A stretch of DNA of 35,000 bases from Tubiluchus corallicola (GCA_030141605.1 JAQGDQ010001219.1:1-35000), one strand, 5' to 3'; shown: positions 1-11,152, numbered from the stretch's first letter. The notes: a model not told the origin generated them from the letters alone. Numbers and translations are program-made.

Positions 1-430
1 AACCTATGTCTAAGCTACATTGCTTACAGCAAAACCGGACTCAGTCTTAAACTGCAGGTCAAAACAAACTACTCTGTAAAATATTGAAATGAAACATTCT
101 ATTTTTTCAAGAATGACAAACGCAAAAGAGTTGTTAACATATAAACACAATTTCACGTTCATTGCCACTAGTTCTTCACTGGTACATGTATTTCGCCATT
201 CGTTAGTTAGATGGGCACTAGCGCCTACATGTCGGAAAAGCATTGCACAAAAAATGGGTGCTGTACCTTCAAGTTCAGATGTGTTAGTTTGTGACGAACT
301 ACACACGTTCGAGAACTCATGCGTGAGTACAGCGGTAAATTTGAAATTTGAATTTTCATCTTAAAACTTACCTAGTTTTTGTAAATCAGACTGAATGTTT
401 GCAGTAACACTGTACTTCAATTTTCACTTT
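1..430 (+). repeat. X2 module, diverged copy of the X tail repeat
   Basis: This block matches 14792-15180 nearly base for base in long stretches (shared 'gcaaaaccggactcagtctt') and is a more distant relative of the X module at 18702-19590 (shared 'acacgttcga' core and the run around 'attcgttag'). Short open frames on both strands here are not supported as genes: they lie in repeat DNA and show no domain. A second partial copy of the segment at 212-258 recurs at 453-500. It shows that the element family of the 17-28 kb array also has old relatives at the window edge. Confidence 0.7.
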
Positions 431-500
431 CGCAAATAGATATAATGTAGAGAGGCATTAGCGCCTGCATATCGGAAATGCATTGCACAAAGAACGGGTC

Positions 501-882
501 ATATGAATGACATTAAGAAAAGATTATTTGTATGTATAATGTACAACATATACTAATTGTACATAGAGTATGACATATATAAACATTACACGCAAGCTTT
601 AGATATGTAATTACAATTAGTAAATCGTAATGCTGAATTGTTAGCGTGCAGAACTTGATGTAAAAATTTGTTTAATGTACATAATATAAATATTTATTTA
701 ACATTTTTCTACTTCTGCGCACTGCTACTTATATTATTTCCATCACCGTTACGTTTTGCGTGAAATTTTTCTGTTTTTTGTTTATTTTTCTTTTGAGATT
801 CTTTCTATTGAACTTCTATAGTGTTAATTCAGTAAAACTAATGTGTCTATTGCAGGATTATGGGAAACTTCAGCTTTCAACG
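501..882. other. AT-rich DNA, no gene seen
   Basis: Low-complexity AT-rich sequence. Its end (about 845-882) contains 'gtctattgcag' followed by a short open stretch that runs into the minisatellite. This could be a splice acceptor, but nothing else supports an exon. Confidence 0.4.
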
Positions 883-2034
883 TTTAGTGCAGGCGACGGT
901 GTGGGACGTATCGGGGTCGTGGTTTAGTGCAGGCGGCGGTGGTGTGGGACGTACCGGGGTCATGGTTTAGTGCAGGCGGCGGTGGTGTGGGACGTGCCGG
1001 GGTCATGGTTTAGTGCAGGCGGCGGTGGTGTGGGACGTGCCGGGGTCATGGTTTAGTGCAGGCGGCGGTGGTGTGGGATGTGCCGGGGTCATGGTTTAGT
1101 GCAGGCGGCGGTGGTGTGGGACGTATCGGGGTCGTGGTTTAGTGCAGGCGGCGGTGGTGTGGGACGTATCGGGGTCGTGGTTTAGTGCAGGCGGCGGTGG
1201 TGTGGGACGTGCCGGGGTCATGGTTTAGTGCAGGCGGCGGTGGTGTGGGACGTGCCGGGGTCATGGTTTAGTGCAGGCGGCGGTGGTGTGGGATGTGCCG
1301 GGGTCATGGTTTAGTGCAGGCGGCGGTGGTGTGGGACGTATCGGGGTCGTGGTTTAGTGCAGGCGGCGGTGGTGTGGGACGTATCGGGGTCGTGGTTTAG
1401 TGCAGGCGGCGGTGGTGTGGGACGTGCCGGGGTCATGGTTTAGTGCAGGCGGCGGTGGTGTGGGACGTGCCGGGGTCATGGTTTAGTGCAGGCGGCGGTG
1501 GTGTGGGATGTGCCGGGGTCATGGTTTAGTGCAGGCGGCGGTGGTGTGGGACGTATCGGGGTCGTGGTTTAGTGCAGGCGGCGGCGGTGTGGGACGTACC
1601 GGGGTCGTGGTTTAGTGCAGGCGGCGGTGGTGTGGGACGTGCCGGGGTCATGGTTTAGTGCAGGCGGCAGAGGTGACGGTGGTGGTGTGGGACGTGCCGG
1701 GGTCATGGTTTAGTGCAGGCGGCGGTGGTGTGGGACGTGCCGGGGTCATGGTTTAGCGCAGGCGGCGGTGGTGTGGGACGTACCGGGGTCATGGTTTAGT
1801 GCAGGCGGCGGTGGTGTGGGACGTACCGGGGTCGTGGTTTAGTGCAGGCAGCGGTGGTGTGGGACGTGCCAGGGTCATGGTTTAGTGCAGGTGGCAGAGG
1901 TGACGGTGGTGGTGTGGGACGTACCGGGGTCATGGTTTAGTGCAGGCGGCGGTGGTGTGGGACGTGCCGGGGTCATGGTTTAGTGCAGGCGGCAGAGGTG
2001 ACGGTGGTGGTGTGGGACCGGCGTCGTGGCTTAG
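883..2034. repeat. 43-bp GC-rich minisatellite with a 215-bp higher-order repeat
   Basis: About 26 tandem copies of a 43-bp unit containing 'tttagtgcaggcggcggtgg', spaced exactly 43 bp (for example 920, 963, 1006). Four point variants of the unit recur in fixed order. The 'cgtatc' variant appears at 1121, 1336 and 1551, giving a 215-bp (5 x 43) higher-order repeat present about three times. The distal part (about 1670-2010) has units lengthened by an extra 'agaggtgac' segment. The array is far more GC-rich than its surroundings. It cannot encode a continuous protein: 43 is not a multiple of 3 and stops occur in each frame. Confidence 0.95.
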
Positions 2035-2060
2035 TTGGCTTTTCTATTACTTTCTTGAAG

Positions 2061-2231
2061 TTGAATGTCAAATCTACCAAAGCTTTGAAGGTGTCCAGAA
2101 ACTTGGGAGAAGAGACCGGTGGACACATCTCCAACGGATGGACAAGTGGACGGGAGGAGGTCGAAACTGACACGCCCCTGAGTTATGATGTGATTTCTGT
2201 CCCGAGCGATAATGTCTCCAGGGAGGGTTGA
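2061..2231 (+). CDS. Possible terminal coding exon next to the minisatellite
   Basis: An open frame follows 'attactttcttgaag' (a weak acceptor) and ends at TGA 2229-2231. The peptide is hydrophilic and acidic, ends in VPSDNVSREG, and includes GEETGGHISNGW, which would suit a cytoplasmic tail. Third codon positions are richer in G/C than nearby DNA, which is why I list it. Against it: the minus strand is also open over most of this span, the acceptor is weak, and I recognise no family. The minisatellite lies immediately upstream, so any upstream exon would have to be before about 883. Confidence 0.25.
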   Translation: MNVKSTKALKVSRNLGEETGGHISNGWTSGREEVETDTPLSYDVISVPSDNVSREG

Positions 2232-2991
2232 AGCACGTCTTGTTTATACTTTCTAAACGAAAAAGAAAACAAACTATTACCAGATGAATTATAATGTAAA
2301 ATTCAAACTCTAATTCGTTATAGTCGATGTCATTTACAGAATGAACAATTTCAAATTGAAATTCGTTATGAGCGGGTGTGCGAGCGTGGGTGCGTGCGTG
2401 CGTGTGTGTGTGTTCTGACTGATTCTGACTTTGTAAATGTAATGTTTGTGGCCTAGGTTATCTTAGTTTTGTATCTTACCTATTTTTATATATATATATA
2501 TAAAGAAAATTAACAGAAAAGCTTATATAAAAACAAACCAAAAGAAATAAAGGAAATAATTTAATTCAACATTAACATGTTGTTTGTTAGCTCAACCAAT
2601 TGTTTCACAGCATCTGTCATCTCCAATGCTATAAACAACTAGAAGTGTAAACAAAGCCAAAACAAATAATAATAATTTTTATAAATTTCTTTACAAAAGA
2701 ACCACATTTTAAGTTGCAGTGGTAGTTGTTGTTATTGTAGTTTCTACAATTTGAATTTCACTCTTGTGATTGTGTAATGATATCATTTATTTTTTGCCTT
2801 GAACAGTAGTGTGATAGTTGTACTATTCTTTGTTTTGATTGATTGATCTATAGCATGCCAACTCGTGTACAATATCTCGCAAAGCAGTTCACACTTGCTA
2901 GTTTGCCATCAGAGACAAAACTGGCAGGCGTGAACGTGCCATAACAATGACGACAAACGGTACAGGTAAATTCAATTTAATGTTTTATTAC
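2232..2991. other. AT-rich non-coding DNA with GT and TA microsatellites
   Basis: Contains a (GT/GC)n tract at about 2385-2412 and a (TA)n tract near 2488-2502. At 2947 a short frame beginning ATGACGACAAACGG runs into 'acaggtaaat', a possible donor, preceded by a 29-codon open frame. It is too short to call as a gene. Confidence 0.4.
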
Positions 2992-3108
2992 CTATCATAT
3001 CAGTGGTTGCCTCTGTTGAGGACACCAACAAGTCGGTCATTCGTCCGCTGTAACCATAGACAAATAATCCATCGAAACTAATTTCACCTGTGGATGCAGG
3101 CGTGCTAA
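2992..3108 (-). CDS. Isolated internal exon, 39 codons, phase 1-1, family not recognised
   Basis: On the minus strand an acceptor ('cctatttgtttgtag', ending at 3109) and a donor ('gtaataaaac', from 2991 down) frame exactly 117 bp. Only one of the three frames is open, and it is open throughout. The peptide begins STPASTGEISFDGLFVYGY and ends in TEATTDMI. Both borders fall after the first base of a codon (symmetrical 1-1 phase), a pattern known for shuffled extracellular domains. I do not recognise the domain and no partner exon is visible nearby, so it belongs either to a host gene with long introns or to another captured exon. The splice pattern is seen directly; the function is unknown. Confidence 0.5.
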
Positions 3109-3868
3109 CTACAAACAAATAGGACTCGTTAGTATAAAATTCAGTTCAGCTTATTTGCCCAAATGCTCTCCTAGTACATGGCCACATGACTAAATGTTAA
3201 AATAACATTCAAAAATTCATAGTATAACCAGTGCTGTGAGCAACAATGTTGTACAAAAAAATGAATTTACAATTAAAAACAAAAGAGAGACTGTAATTAG
3301 TTTCAAAACCTTACATTTTATTTAACACGTTAGCAGTTGTTAACAAAGTGTTGTTTTGTAAAATACTAAATGTATGAAATTGAAATTGGGTGCTTTATTG
3401 ATGTAGTGGCTTTTAATTTGTTGTTATGACGTTACTGCAGACTACAGACTACTGGGTGAACGTTAATAATATATAAGTTGTGATTTAATCTTTTCAGTTC
3501 ATTTTTGATTTTTTTAGATTGTACATAAGAAATACAACCTATAATTATACAAAAATATAAATTTGGTCAAGATACAAAAAATATTCTAGTGGGATAGTAC
3601 AACATTGACAAAAGTTAATGCTAAATTACTACAATGCAAAATCTGGTATCAACATAAATTTCATTTATATAAAACTCACTGCATAAGTTTTCTTATATTG
3701 TTGAGTTGATGTGCTGATGATTTATAAACTTTGTATGTTACATATAATTCTGTATATACATGTACATATTGGTATAAAATAGATATATATAAAATATAAT
3801 CTAAACTTGCTTTTCTTGGATAAGCGATCTTTTGGATAAATTTGGTAATAAGACCAATATGAAGCTCA
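3109..3868. other. AT-rich non-coding DNA
   Basis: No open frame with protein character, no splice-bounded exon and no repeat shared with the rest of the window. It ends at the start of the 23-bp minisatellite. Confidence 0.4.
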
Positions 3869-5704
3869 CGTATGGTCTATTGTCATAACTAGGTATGGTC
3901 TATTGTCATAATTAGGTACGGTCTATTGTCATAATTAGGTATGGTCTATTGTCATAACTAGGTATGGTCTATTGTCATAATTAGGTATGGTCTATTGTCA
4001 TAACTAGGTATGATCTATTGTCCTAACTAGGTACGGTTTATTGTCATAATTAGGTATGGTCTATTGTCATAACTAGGTATGGTCTATTGTCATAACTAGG
4101 TATGGTCTATTGTCATAATTAGGTATGATCTATTGTCATAACTAGGTACGGTCTATTGTCATAATTAGGTATGGTCTATTGTCATAACTAGGTACGGTCT
4201 ATTGTCATAATTAGGTATGGTCTATTGTCATAACTAGGTACGGTCTATTGTCATAATTAGGTATGGTCTATTGTCATAACTAGGTATGGTCTATTGTCAT
4301 AACTAGGTATGGTCTATTGTCATAATTAGGTACGGTCTATTGTCATAACTAGGTATGGTCTATTGTCATAATTAGGTACGGTCATTGTCATAACTAGGTA
4401 TGGTCTATTGTCATAATTAGGTACGGTCTATTGTCATAATTAGGTATGGTCTATTGTCATAATTAGGTACGGTCTATTGTCATAATTAGGTATGGTCTAT
4501 TGTCATAATTAGGTATGGTCTATTGTCATAACTAGGTATGGTCTATTGTCATAACTAGGTATGGTCTATTGTCATAATTAGGTACGGTCTATTGTCATAA
4601 TTAGGTATGGTTTATTGTCATAACTAGGTATGGTCTATTGTCATAACTAGGTATGGTCTATTGTCATAACTAGGTACGGTCTATTGTCATAATTAGGTAT
4701 GGTCTATTGTCATAATTAGGTATGGTCTATTGTCATAATTAGGTATGGTCTATTGTCATAATTAGGTATGGTCTATTGTCATAACTAGGTATGGTCTATT
4801 GTCATAATTAGGTACGGTCTATTGTCATAATTAGGTATGGTTTATTGTCATAACTAGGTATGGTCTATTGTCATAACTAGGTATGGTCTATTGTCATAAC
4901 TAGGTACGGTCTATTGTCATAATTAGGTATGGTCTATTGTCATAATTAGGTATGGTTTATTGTCATAATTAGGTATGGTCTATTGTCATAATTAGGTATG
5001 GTCTATTGTCATAACTAGGTATGGTCTATTGTCATAACTAGGTATGGTCTATTGTCATAACTAGGTACGGTCTATTGTCATAATTAGGTATGGTCTATTG
5101 TCATAATTAGGTATGGTCTATTGTCATAATTAGGTATGGTCTATTGTCATAACTAGGTATGGTCTATTGTCATAACTAGGTATGGTCTACTGTCATAACT
5201 AGGTATGGTCTATTGTCATAATTAGGTATGGTCTATTGTCATAACTAGGTATGGTCTATTGTCATAATTAGGTATGGTCTATTGTCATAACTAGGTATGG
5301 TCTATTGTCATAATTAGGTATGGTCTATTGTCATAACTAGGTATGGTCTATTGTCATAATTTGGTATGATCTATTGTCATAACTAGGTACGGTCTATTGT
5401 CATAATTAGGTATGGTCTATTGTCATAACTAGGTACGGTCTATTGTCATAATTAGGTATGGTCTATTGTCATAACTAGGTACGGTCTATTGTCATAACTA
5501 GGTATGGTCTATTGTCATAACTAGGTACGGTCTATTGTCATAATTAGGTATGGTCTATTGTCATAACTAGGTACGGTCTATTGTCATAATTAGGTATGGT
5601 CTATTGTCATAACTAGGTACGGTCTATTGTCATAATTAGGTATGGTCTATTGTCATAACTAGGTACGGTCTATTGTCATAACTAGGTATGGTCTATTGTC
5701 ATAA
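3869..5704. repeat. 23-bp AT-rich minisatellite, about 80 copies
   Basis: Uninterrupted head-to-tail copies of a 23-bp unit containing 'tatggtctattgtcataact'. Units start at 3871, 3894 and so on with strict 23-bp spacing. Two sites vary almost independently (tatgg/tacgg and aact/aatt), plus rare changes such as tttatt, tgatct and a 2-bp deletion near 4381. A rare 'tatggttt' unit at 4606 recurs at 4836, exactly 230 bp (10 units) later with matching neighbours, so parts of the array grew by multi-unit duplication. There are no spacers, so this is not CRISPR. Confidence 0.97.
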
Positions 5705-6786
5705 TGTATCTATTAATGTAGTTTCCAGTCTGTACGTTTGTCATATCATATACTAATTTTAACTTACTGAAGCCTAGTTAGGACATTAATCAGGTAACCA
5801 ATATTCTAACTAGATTATAGCCTAGAGCGCCAAAGTTTAAGGGTCCCACATTTTAGAAAAAAATTCTTATTCGCTTAGGAAAATGTGTACACTCTCATAT
5901 TGTATATTTTCATATTTATGGAAAGGGCGCATTTTATTACACATCACAGGCAGTTACTGAGCATTACTTCTATATAAGTGCCGCATTGTGAACAGGTGCA
6001 AGGTATTACACAACAAGTAGTTGTACACAGCCTGCTTGAATACAAACACTATGCAAATACATGTAATTAAAAATGACCATGTTGAAACTAGGTTAATAGT
6101 CTTTCTAATACACCACAAATAATTGTTTAATCTCCTCATTACATAAGCAACAATAAATTCACATTAGAGATGGGCGGGATTGAACCATAAGCCTATTGCA
6201 TCGTAAAGTGTTGAAACGCCCCCTGTATGCAGTTAACCAAAAACTGTTATTGTGTGATAATCTGTTTAATCATCTCATTGTAGATATCGTCTAATTTTAC
6301 TTGATATATTCTAATCATCTGTTCTTAGATTTTTTTCTTCACCTAAACAATAGGACCCAGTAGACAGATGCAATATGAGTAATTTCGTGTTTTTTGGGTA
6401 AGAAACGAAGATTGGGTGTTTGAACTTGGGGCAAAATTTCAGCACTAGCCTTGCTGTCTGGCACTTTTGATTAAATCAGTTTCAAAAATGAGCAAGCAGC
6501 CATTAAGGATGTCCGTCATATTATCTACACTGTGTTGTCTACTCATGCTCATGTTGAAGAAATAGCACGTTCACTTGTTTTTACGTCACTTACCTAACAA
6601 AACCCATCAAGGAACAGTCATATTTCCTTCTGATTTCCAAGTGAGGCACAAATTGTGCTAAACTTTTTCGTCTTCCACAAGGCTGAGAAATCCAGGTATT
6701 ACTCTGTAAATCATATAAATTATTATAAAAACCCTCAAAAGCATTTTGTGCATGAACATTCTACATGTTTTTGCGTATAGGAGATA
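5705..6786. other. AT-rich non-coding DNA
   Basis: No gene found. The open frames are short and unsupported. On the minus strand near 6170-6190 there is 'ggttcaatccc', which resembles an RNA polymerase III B box, but I could not find a matching A box or a tRNA fold. Confidence 0.4.
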
Positions 6787-6803
6787 ATAATAATAATAAC
6801 AAC

Positions 6804-6845
<42 letters not shown>

Positions 6846-6846
6846 T
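6787..6846. repeat. (ATA)n microsatellite
   Basis: About 19 ATA/ACA triplets, followed at once by a short (TCAG)n run at 6847-6860. Confidence 0.9.
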
Positions 6847-6924
6847 CAGTCAGTCAGTCACTTGAAGTTTGGGCTTCACGATTCGCCCCCCATAAAGAAG
6901 CCATTGAATTGAATTGATTTTACG

Positions 6925-7413
6925 TGTAACTGTAGAAAAGAAGTTAGGCAGTTGTTGAGTTGGTATGAAAGGGCAAACGAGCATATTGCATTCGAAAAAA
7001 AAGAATAAAGTTTAGCGTTACGACGGTGGTAAAAATTCTCGTCTTTTCGTTTTATTTGTCACAAAAGTCACCACGACAATTGGTGCAAGGAAACCCGGGA
7101 ATACCAGGAACATTTAGATGCGCTTATTAGAAAGCATTTCAAGCGCAAAATAAAGACTATTTCGGCACATAAAAGTAAACGGGTGTCTACGTACGGTTTT
7201 ACCTGGCTTCAAGCTTTTGACTTGCAACGTTTGTTAGCGAAATCTGTTTGGATTATGAACAATAATGAACGTAATCTCGCATTCGTACGCTCCTTTGAAG
7301 ACGATCGTAACTGTCAAGTTTCGAAAAAACTGTGCGGAGTCAACAATGAACTATTTTTGTTGCTAAAACCTGTTGACTAACATCGAGCTTTGACTTTACT
7401 GAGGTGGTTCGTC
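6925..7413 (+). other. Possible 5' end (LTR remnant and leader) of the BEL/Pao element
   Basis: Upstream of the gag frame lies an 'aataaag' poly(A)-type signal near 7004 and, at about 7070-7098, 'accacgacaattggtgcaag'. TTGG just after a CA-ending segment is the layout expected of an LTR end plus tRNA primer-binding site. No second LTR is present because the element is truncated, so the LTR cannot be proven. An open frame at 7183-7380 shares the reading frame of gag but ends in TAA and has no recognisable domain. Confidence 0.3.
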
Positions 7414-9209
7414 ATGCCAAACAAGGATCAAATGCCCGACGGAAGTATCCCAGCTAGTGCTAGAGACTTAGGCTACATTAAACAAGCACGAACCAAGGCA
7501 AGGAAAAGCCTGCAAGAGGAAATCGAGCTAGCTAACGAATTGGTGTCAAGAGATGAGTCAACGATTGGTGACATTTCAAACTATCTGTAGCGTGTCAAGA
7601 TGTGCAAACACACTCTCCAGAATCGTTTGGCAAAGCTGGAAGATCTCACATTAAAGTTCTCGGAGCGTGGTATGACAGCTGAAGCAGACGAAGCAACAAT
7701 AAAAGCAGCAGACCAGTACTTGGAGGAAGATAACGAATTCCTTGGCATGGTATCTCAAGTTACTTTTTTGTTAGATGAATGTATTACTAAGTTTTCTGTA
7801 AAAAATGTTAAAAGGGATTTAACTGATGAGTTTCACACTGTTTCTGAGATACCTCATAGTCGTGCAGTTGATAAAAAACCTACTGTTGTTCATGCGGCTG
7901 CGTCCGCATCTCAATTTACTGATAATGACTCACCTGTTGCTCCGCCCCGTCGTAAGAGAAATACTAGTCTTGCCCCCATCACGCCAACTAGTGGTAACCT
8001 TGTACAGTCACGCAGTTATGTTAAACTGCCAAAATTCGAACTGAAATCATTTTCTGGGCAGATTTTAGAATGGCGTGAATTTTGGGATGCGTTCAAAACT
8101 ATGGTTCATGATCACCCAGATTTAGAAAATATTCAAAAATTTCAGTATTTGAAGAGCAAGCTTACAGGTCCTGCTCTTAGTGCAGTAGAAGGTTTTTCAC
8201 TCAGTAATGAAAACTATTTGCAAGCGTTAGATGTTTTAAGAAGCCGTTTTGGCAAAGAACAAAGCATTATTAATGTACATTATAAAGCTTTGGCACATCT
8301 TGAAAAATCCGGAGAAAATGCTAAATGTCTTAGGAAATTTCAAGATAGTCTTGAGTTGCACTTGCGAAGTTTGGAGGCAGTGGGTGAATGCGTTGACAGC
8401 CGTGTTATTATCCCATTAGTATTAGAAAAATTACCACGTTCAGTAGTGCAACAAATGCGCATTACAATGGACCCTGATAGCGCTTGGTCAGTTTCAGATA
8501 TAAGACAACGTCTTAATCGCCACATTCTTACTTTAGAAGCGGTTGAAAATGAAACAGCTGCCTCCAGCTTTCAGCAACCATTCTCTAAGGCTAATGAGAG
8601 ATTTCCTAAGAAGTTTGTAAGTGCATCAAGGCACGAAACTGTTCTTGGCGCTTCAGATAAGCAAAGCTCCGCCCACACGCCACAACGTAAAAACGTTAGT
8701 GCACATTCTGATTATCCAGCACGCAATTGTATTTTTTGTAAAGGCCCACATTGGGCAGATCAGTGTGGCAATTTTGCTACAGCTAGAGAGAGGAAGAGAC
8801 TTCTGAAAAATCGTTGTTTTATTTGTCTAAGAGAAAATCATCAAGCTCACCAATGTAGATCAGGCAGAAGCTGTTATTTCTGCCATAAAAATACTCATCA
8901 CCGTAGTTTGTGCACAGAGCAATTTCCAGATAAAAATCGAGAAGCAACACTAGCTTGTTCACCCAGTTTAAGTTTGTATTCTAGTAATGAACAGGTTGTC
9001 ATGCAAACAGCACTCGTTCGTGTTAGTCATCCTGTTTCTCACAAGACTGTTACAATTCGAGCCTATCTTGATTGTGGTTCTCAGTCCAGCTATATTAGTG
9101 CTAGGCTGGCTAATTTGCTGAATGTTCCTAAGGGCACTTCTGAAGTGCTTCAAGTAGCTACATTTGCAAGTAAAAATGTTAGGCAAATTTCTTGCTATCA
9201 TACATACCT
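7414..9209 (+). pseudogene. BEL/Pao retrotransposon gag-protease fragment, truncated
   Basis: A single reading frame from ATG 7414 carries one amber codon (TAG 7588-7590) and then runs open from 7591 to the break. In order it shows a charged N-terminal region; a DUF1759-like gag core (about 8020-8500, starting near VKLPKFELKSFSGQILEW); three cysteine-rich zinc knuckles (about 8725-8925, with CIFC, CFIC and CYFC starts); and the beginning of a DUF1758-type aspartic protease with the active-site motif DCGSQSSYI (about 9067-9093). This order is diagnostic for BEL/Pao gag-pol. At 9209/9210 the sequence switches to the inverted A module, so the rest of the protease, reverse transcriptase, RNase H, integrase and 3' LTR are missing. 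The last ~16 codons of the open frame (to 9258) come from the repeat. The element cannot move by itself. Confidence 0.9.
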
Positions 9210-9632
9210 CAGATACATCATAATACCTTCTACAATAAGACGCCATCTTGTGAGATAACTTTCAGTTTTAACTATTTATGCTTTTATAACGAGCGTCTTT
9301 GTGTTAGTCTAATAATGAGTCGGTCTCATACAACTTGGCCTAGAACAGAATTTAGATTTTTAATAATTTCTTAAATAATTTACCTAATTAGATGAGCTCT
9401 TAGCGGTCTGCACCACTGGCATCACAAAATAGTCATGGTACATTCAGGCTGTCTGACTCATTTTGCATTTAGAACTATTCCTGTAGAAAACTGTTGTATA
9501 AAGTTGTAAACCTGTCCACTTTACTGAATGTGAACAGCCAATGAGAACTAGTTTTTTTGCATTTCAATTTGGATTTTGCAAACTGATCTAAATTTACATT
9601 AGATTATTTTACAAATTTTCTCTGATGCAGCA
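9210..9632 (-). repeat. A module, minus-strand copy, joined to the BEL fragment
   Basis: Reverse complement of 20223-20650 and 24323-24770, nearly identical over the whole length. It breaks off at the position corresponding to 'gatgtatctg', short of the B part. Its A-type diagnostics ('gttctaggccaagttgtatg', 'gtgatgccagtgg') group it with the copies at 20.2, 24.3 and 31.8 kb rather than with 13.7 and 17.2 kb. Confidence 0.9.
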
Positions 9633-10300
9633 CTAATTCTGACTAATTCTAACGTTTATGACTAAAATTTTGTAAATATCTAAACTTATGGTTAGTATGT
9701 TAATAAAATAAACAGATTTTATTGTAATGGTTATTTTACCTGTGCTGAGGAGTACAGCACTCTTATAAAAATACTAACAGCAGTTGATGATAATTTGTGA
9801 TAGGCATTTTCACTTCGCTAACAGTTTTATATTCACGCCTGACGTCTTTTTTCGGAATAAAGTCATTTTTAAACATAGAAATACTTCTTCACTTGAAAAA
9901 CGGAAATAATGCGCTGTTGCCAGTCTCACTTTTGAGAGTTCTTGATCAATATATGGATCACGGATCGACTGTTTTCTCTGAATTCAAATATTAAGCTCGA
10001 TTAAAATGATTCCGTATTTTTTACAGACAATGAAAAACATTTATAGTTAAAAATTACACAACTTTATTAAAACTTTTACATTATAAAAGTTAAAATCATG
10101 CCAAACGTTTCGACAGGCTGGCGCTGTCATCATCAGTGGTAAATTTACAAACATACAACCAGTTTATATAGGCAGAGCCTATTATGGCACTAATTAAGTA
10201 GTTAACAGAAGGCAAATAGGTAATAATAAAGCAGGCCAGAAGAAAAGAAATTGATACAGTAACAAATAGCTAAGTGTTTGAAAATAAACTTAAAGGAATT
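9633..10300 (-). repeat. C module plus hammerhead-bearing segment, minus strand
   Basis: Reverse complement of 19591-20222. Reading on the minus strand: a polypyrimidine stretch near 'tttcttttcttctggcctg', a hammerhead-like motif (10101-10139), an 'aataaa' signal, then the C module ending at A. The 'tgcctatataaactgg' variant shared with 19681-19695 marks it as the TTLL/X type of unit, as expected from the TTLL exon that precedes it. Confidence 0.85.
10101..10139 (-). ncRNA. Hammerhead-ribozyme-like motif (copy 4)
   Basis: On the minus strand: CCA, CTGATGA, a U, stem II GACAG...CTGTC closing a 7-base loop, GAAAC, GTT, TGG. The two conserved core strings of type I hammerheads are present, stem I can start with three pairs (CCA/TGG), and stem III is minimal (ACGT, self-complementary, as in hammerheads thought to act as dimers). 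Predicted cleavage is after the GTT. The extra U between CTGATGA and stem II departs from the usual G-C closing pair, so activity is not assured. Confidence 0.55.
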
Positions 10301-11152
10301 GAGCTGCTTTGTACATTAAAAGAAGGATTATTAGGGTATATAGATAAACTTCCTTTTCTTAATAAGTTCCAGTTATTTGTATATCTGTATTTGTTAATTA
10401 AAAAACGTCTAACACATTTTCATTAACACAAGAGCTAAAATATCATTGGCTGTTCATAAGGTTAAAAATTTTGGGATTAATCGAGCCCAAGTAGTGATGA
10501 CATCACAACTGAACATATTTTTCAACAGCACAAGCATTCCATGAGCGTGTTGCATGTGCTTGCGAAAGCAGAAATAAAAGTGCACAATGCTACAGTAACT
10601 GTACAACATTTTTCGTGATATACAAAAAGTCCGCAAATTTTGTTTAAGTTTAGAATTCAAATTTTAAATCTACCGCTATGCTCACACACGAGCTCTCGAA
10701 CGTGTGTGCCACATCACAATTGAACCATATCTAGAGTTGGAGGCACTAGTCGAGATGGAGACGCTTTTGCCCACCTCACTAACGAATTATCGAAATGCAT
10801 GCAGAAGGTTAGAAGTAATTTACGTGAATATGAAATTACGTTTCTGGTGTAATAATTCTTGGACGTAAGTCATTCTTGAAGGAACAGTATGTTCCCTTTC
10901 AATAATTTGAAGATTAGATAGTTTTGTGCCATAGCTTAAGATAGGGTCCAGTTCTCGTTTAAGCCAAGGATGTTATTGGGAAGAGGTCCATTTCACATAT
11001 TTATCAGCTTGTCTGTCCTGTTACAGTTTATTTGCACAACAGAACGAAATTTTTCAACATTTTTACATTAAGTGAATGAGAGCACTATTGTTTCTATGAA
11101 TTTCAAATTGATATTTATTTAGAAATATTAAGATTGTAAGTGTTGTAAATAC
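10301..11152 (-). repeat. X module (tail of the TTLL unit), minus strand
   Basis: Reverse complement of 18702-19590, highly similar throughout. It starts directly at the splice donor of the TTLL exon, so its first part is probably the original intron of the TTLL gene. It contains a perfect 8-bp inverted repeat (CACACACG/CGTGTGTG with a 10-base loop) near 10680-10710. Open frames here lack ATG starts that would be shared between copies and have no domain, so I do not call them genes. Confidence 0.8.

Noticed and set aside
883-2034. Telomeric repeat of bdelloid type (TGTGGG)
   Set aside because: The string occurs once per 43-bp unit as part of a longer sequence, not as a tandem hexamer.
1940-2170. 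Protein-coding ORFs through the 43-bp minisatellite
   Set aside because: The unit length is not a multiple of three, stops recur in all frames, and the open stretch only reflects GC-rich repeats lacking stops for a short distance.
3869-5704. CRISPR array
   Set aside because: The 23-bp units are directly adjacent with no spacers and the host is an animal; this is a minisatellite.
6165-6195. tRNA gene or tRNA-derived SINE on the minus strand
   Set aside because: A B-box-like 'ggttcaatccc' is present, but no A box at the right distance and no cloverleaf could be drawn.
7183-7380. Separate gene before gag
   Set aside because: It begins at GTG, has no domain, and lies in what is probably the leader of the BEL/Pao element.
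10454-10660. Small conserved protein in the X module (also at 19194-19391 and 15130-15468)
   Set aside because: The starts are TTG rather than ATG, similarity between copies is explained by near-identical DNA, and the diverged X3 copy does not keep the frame.
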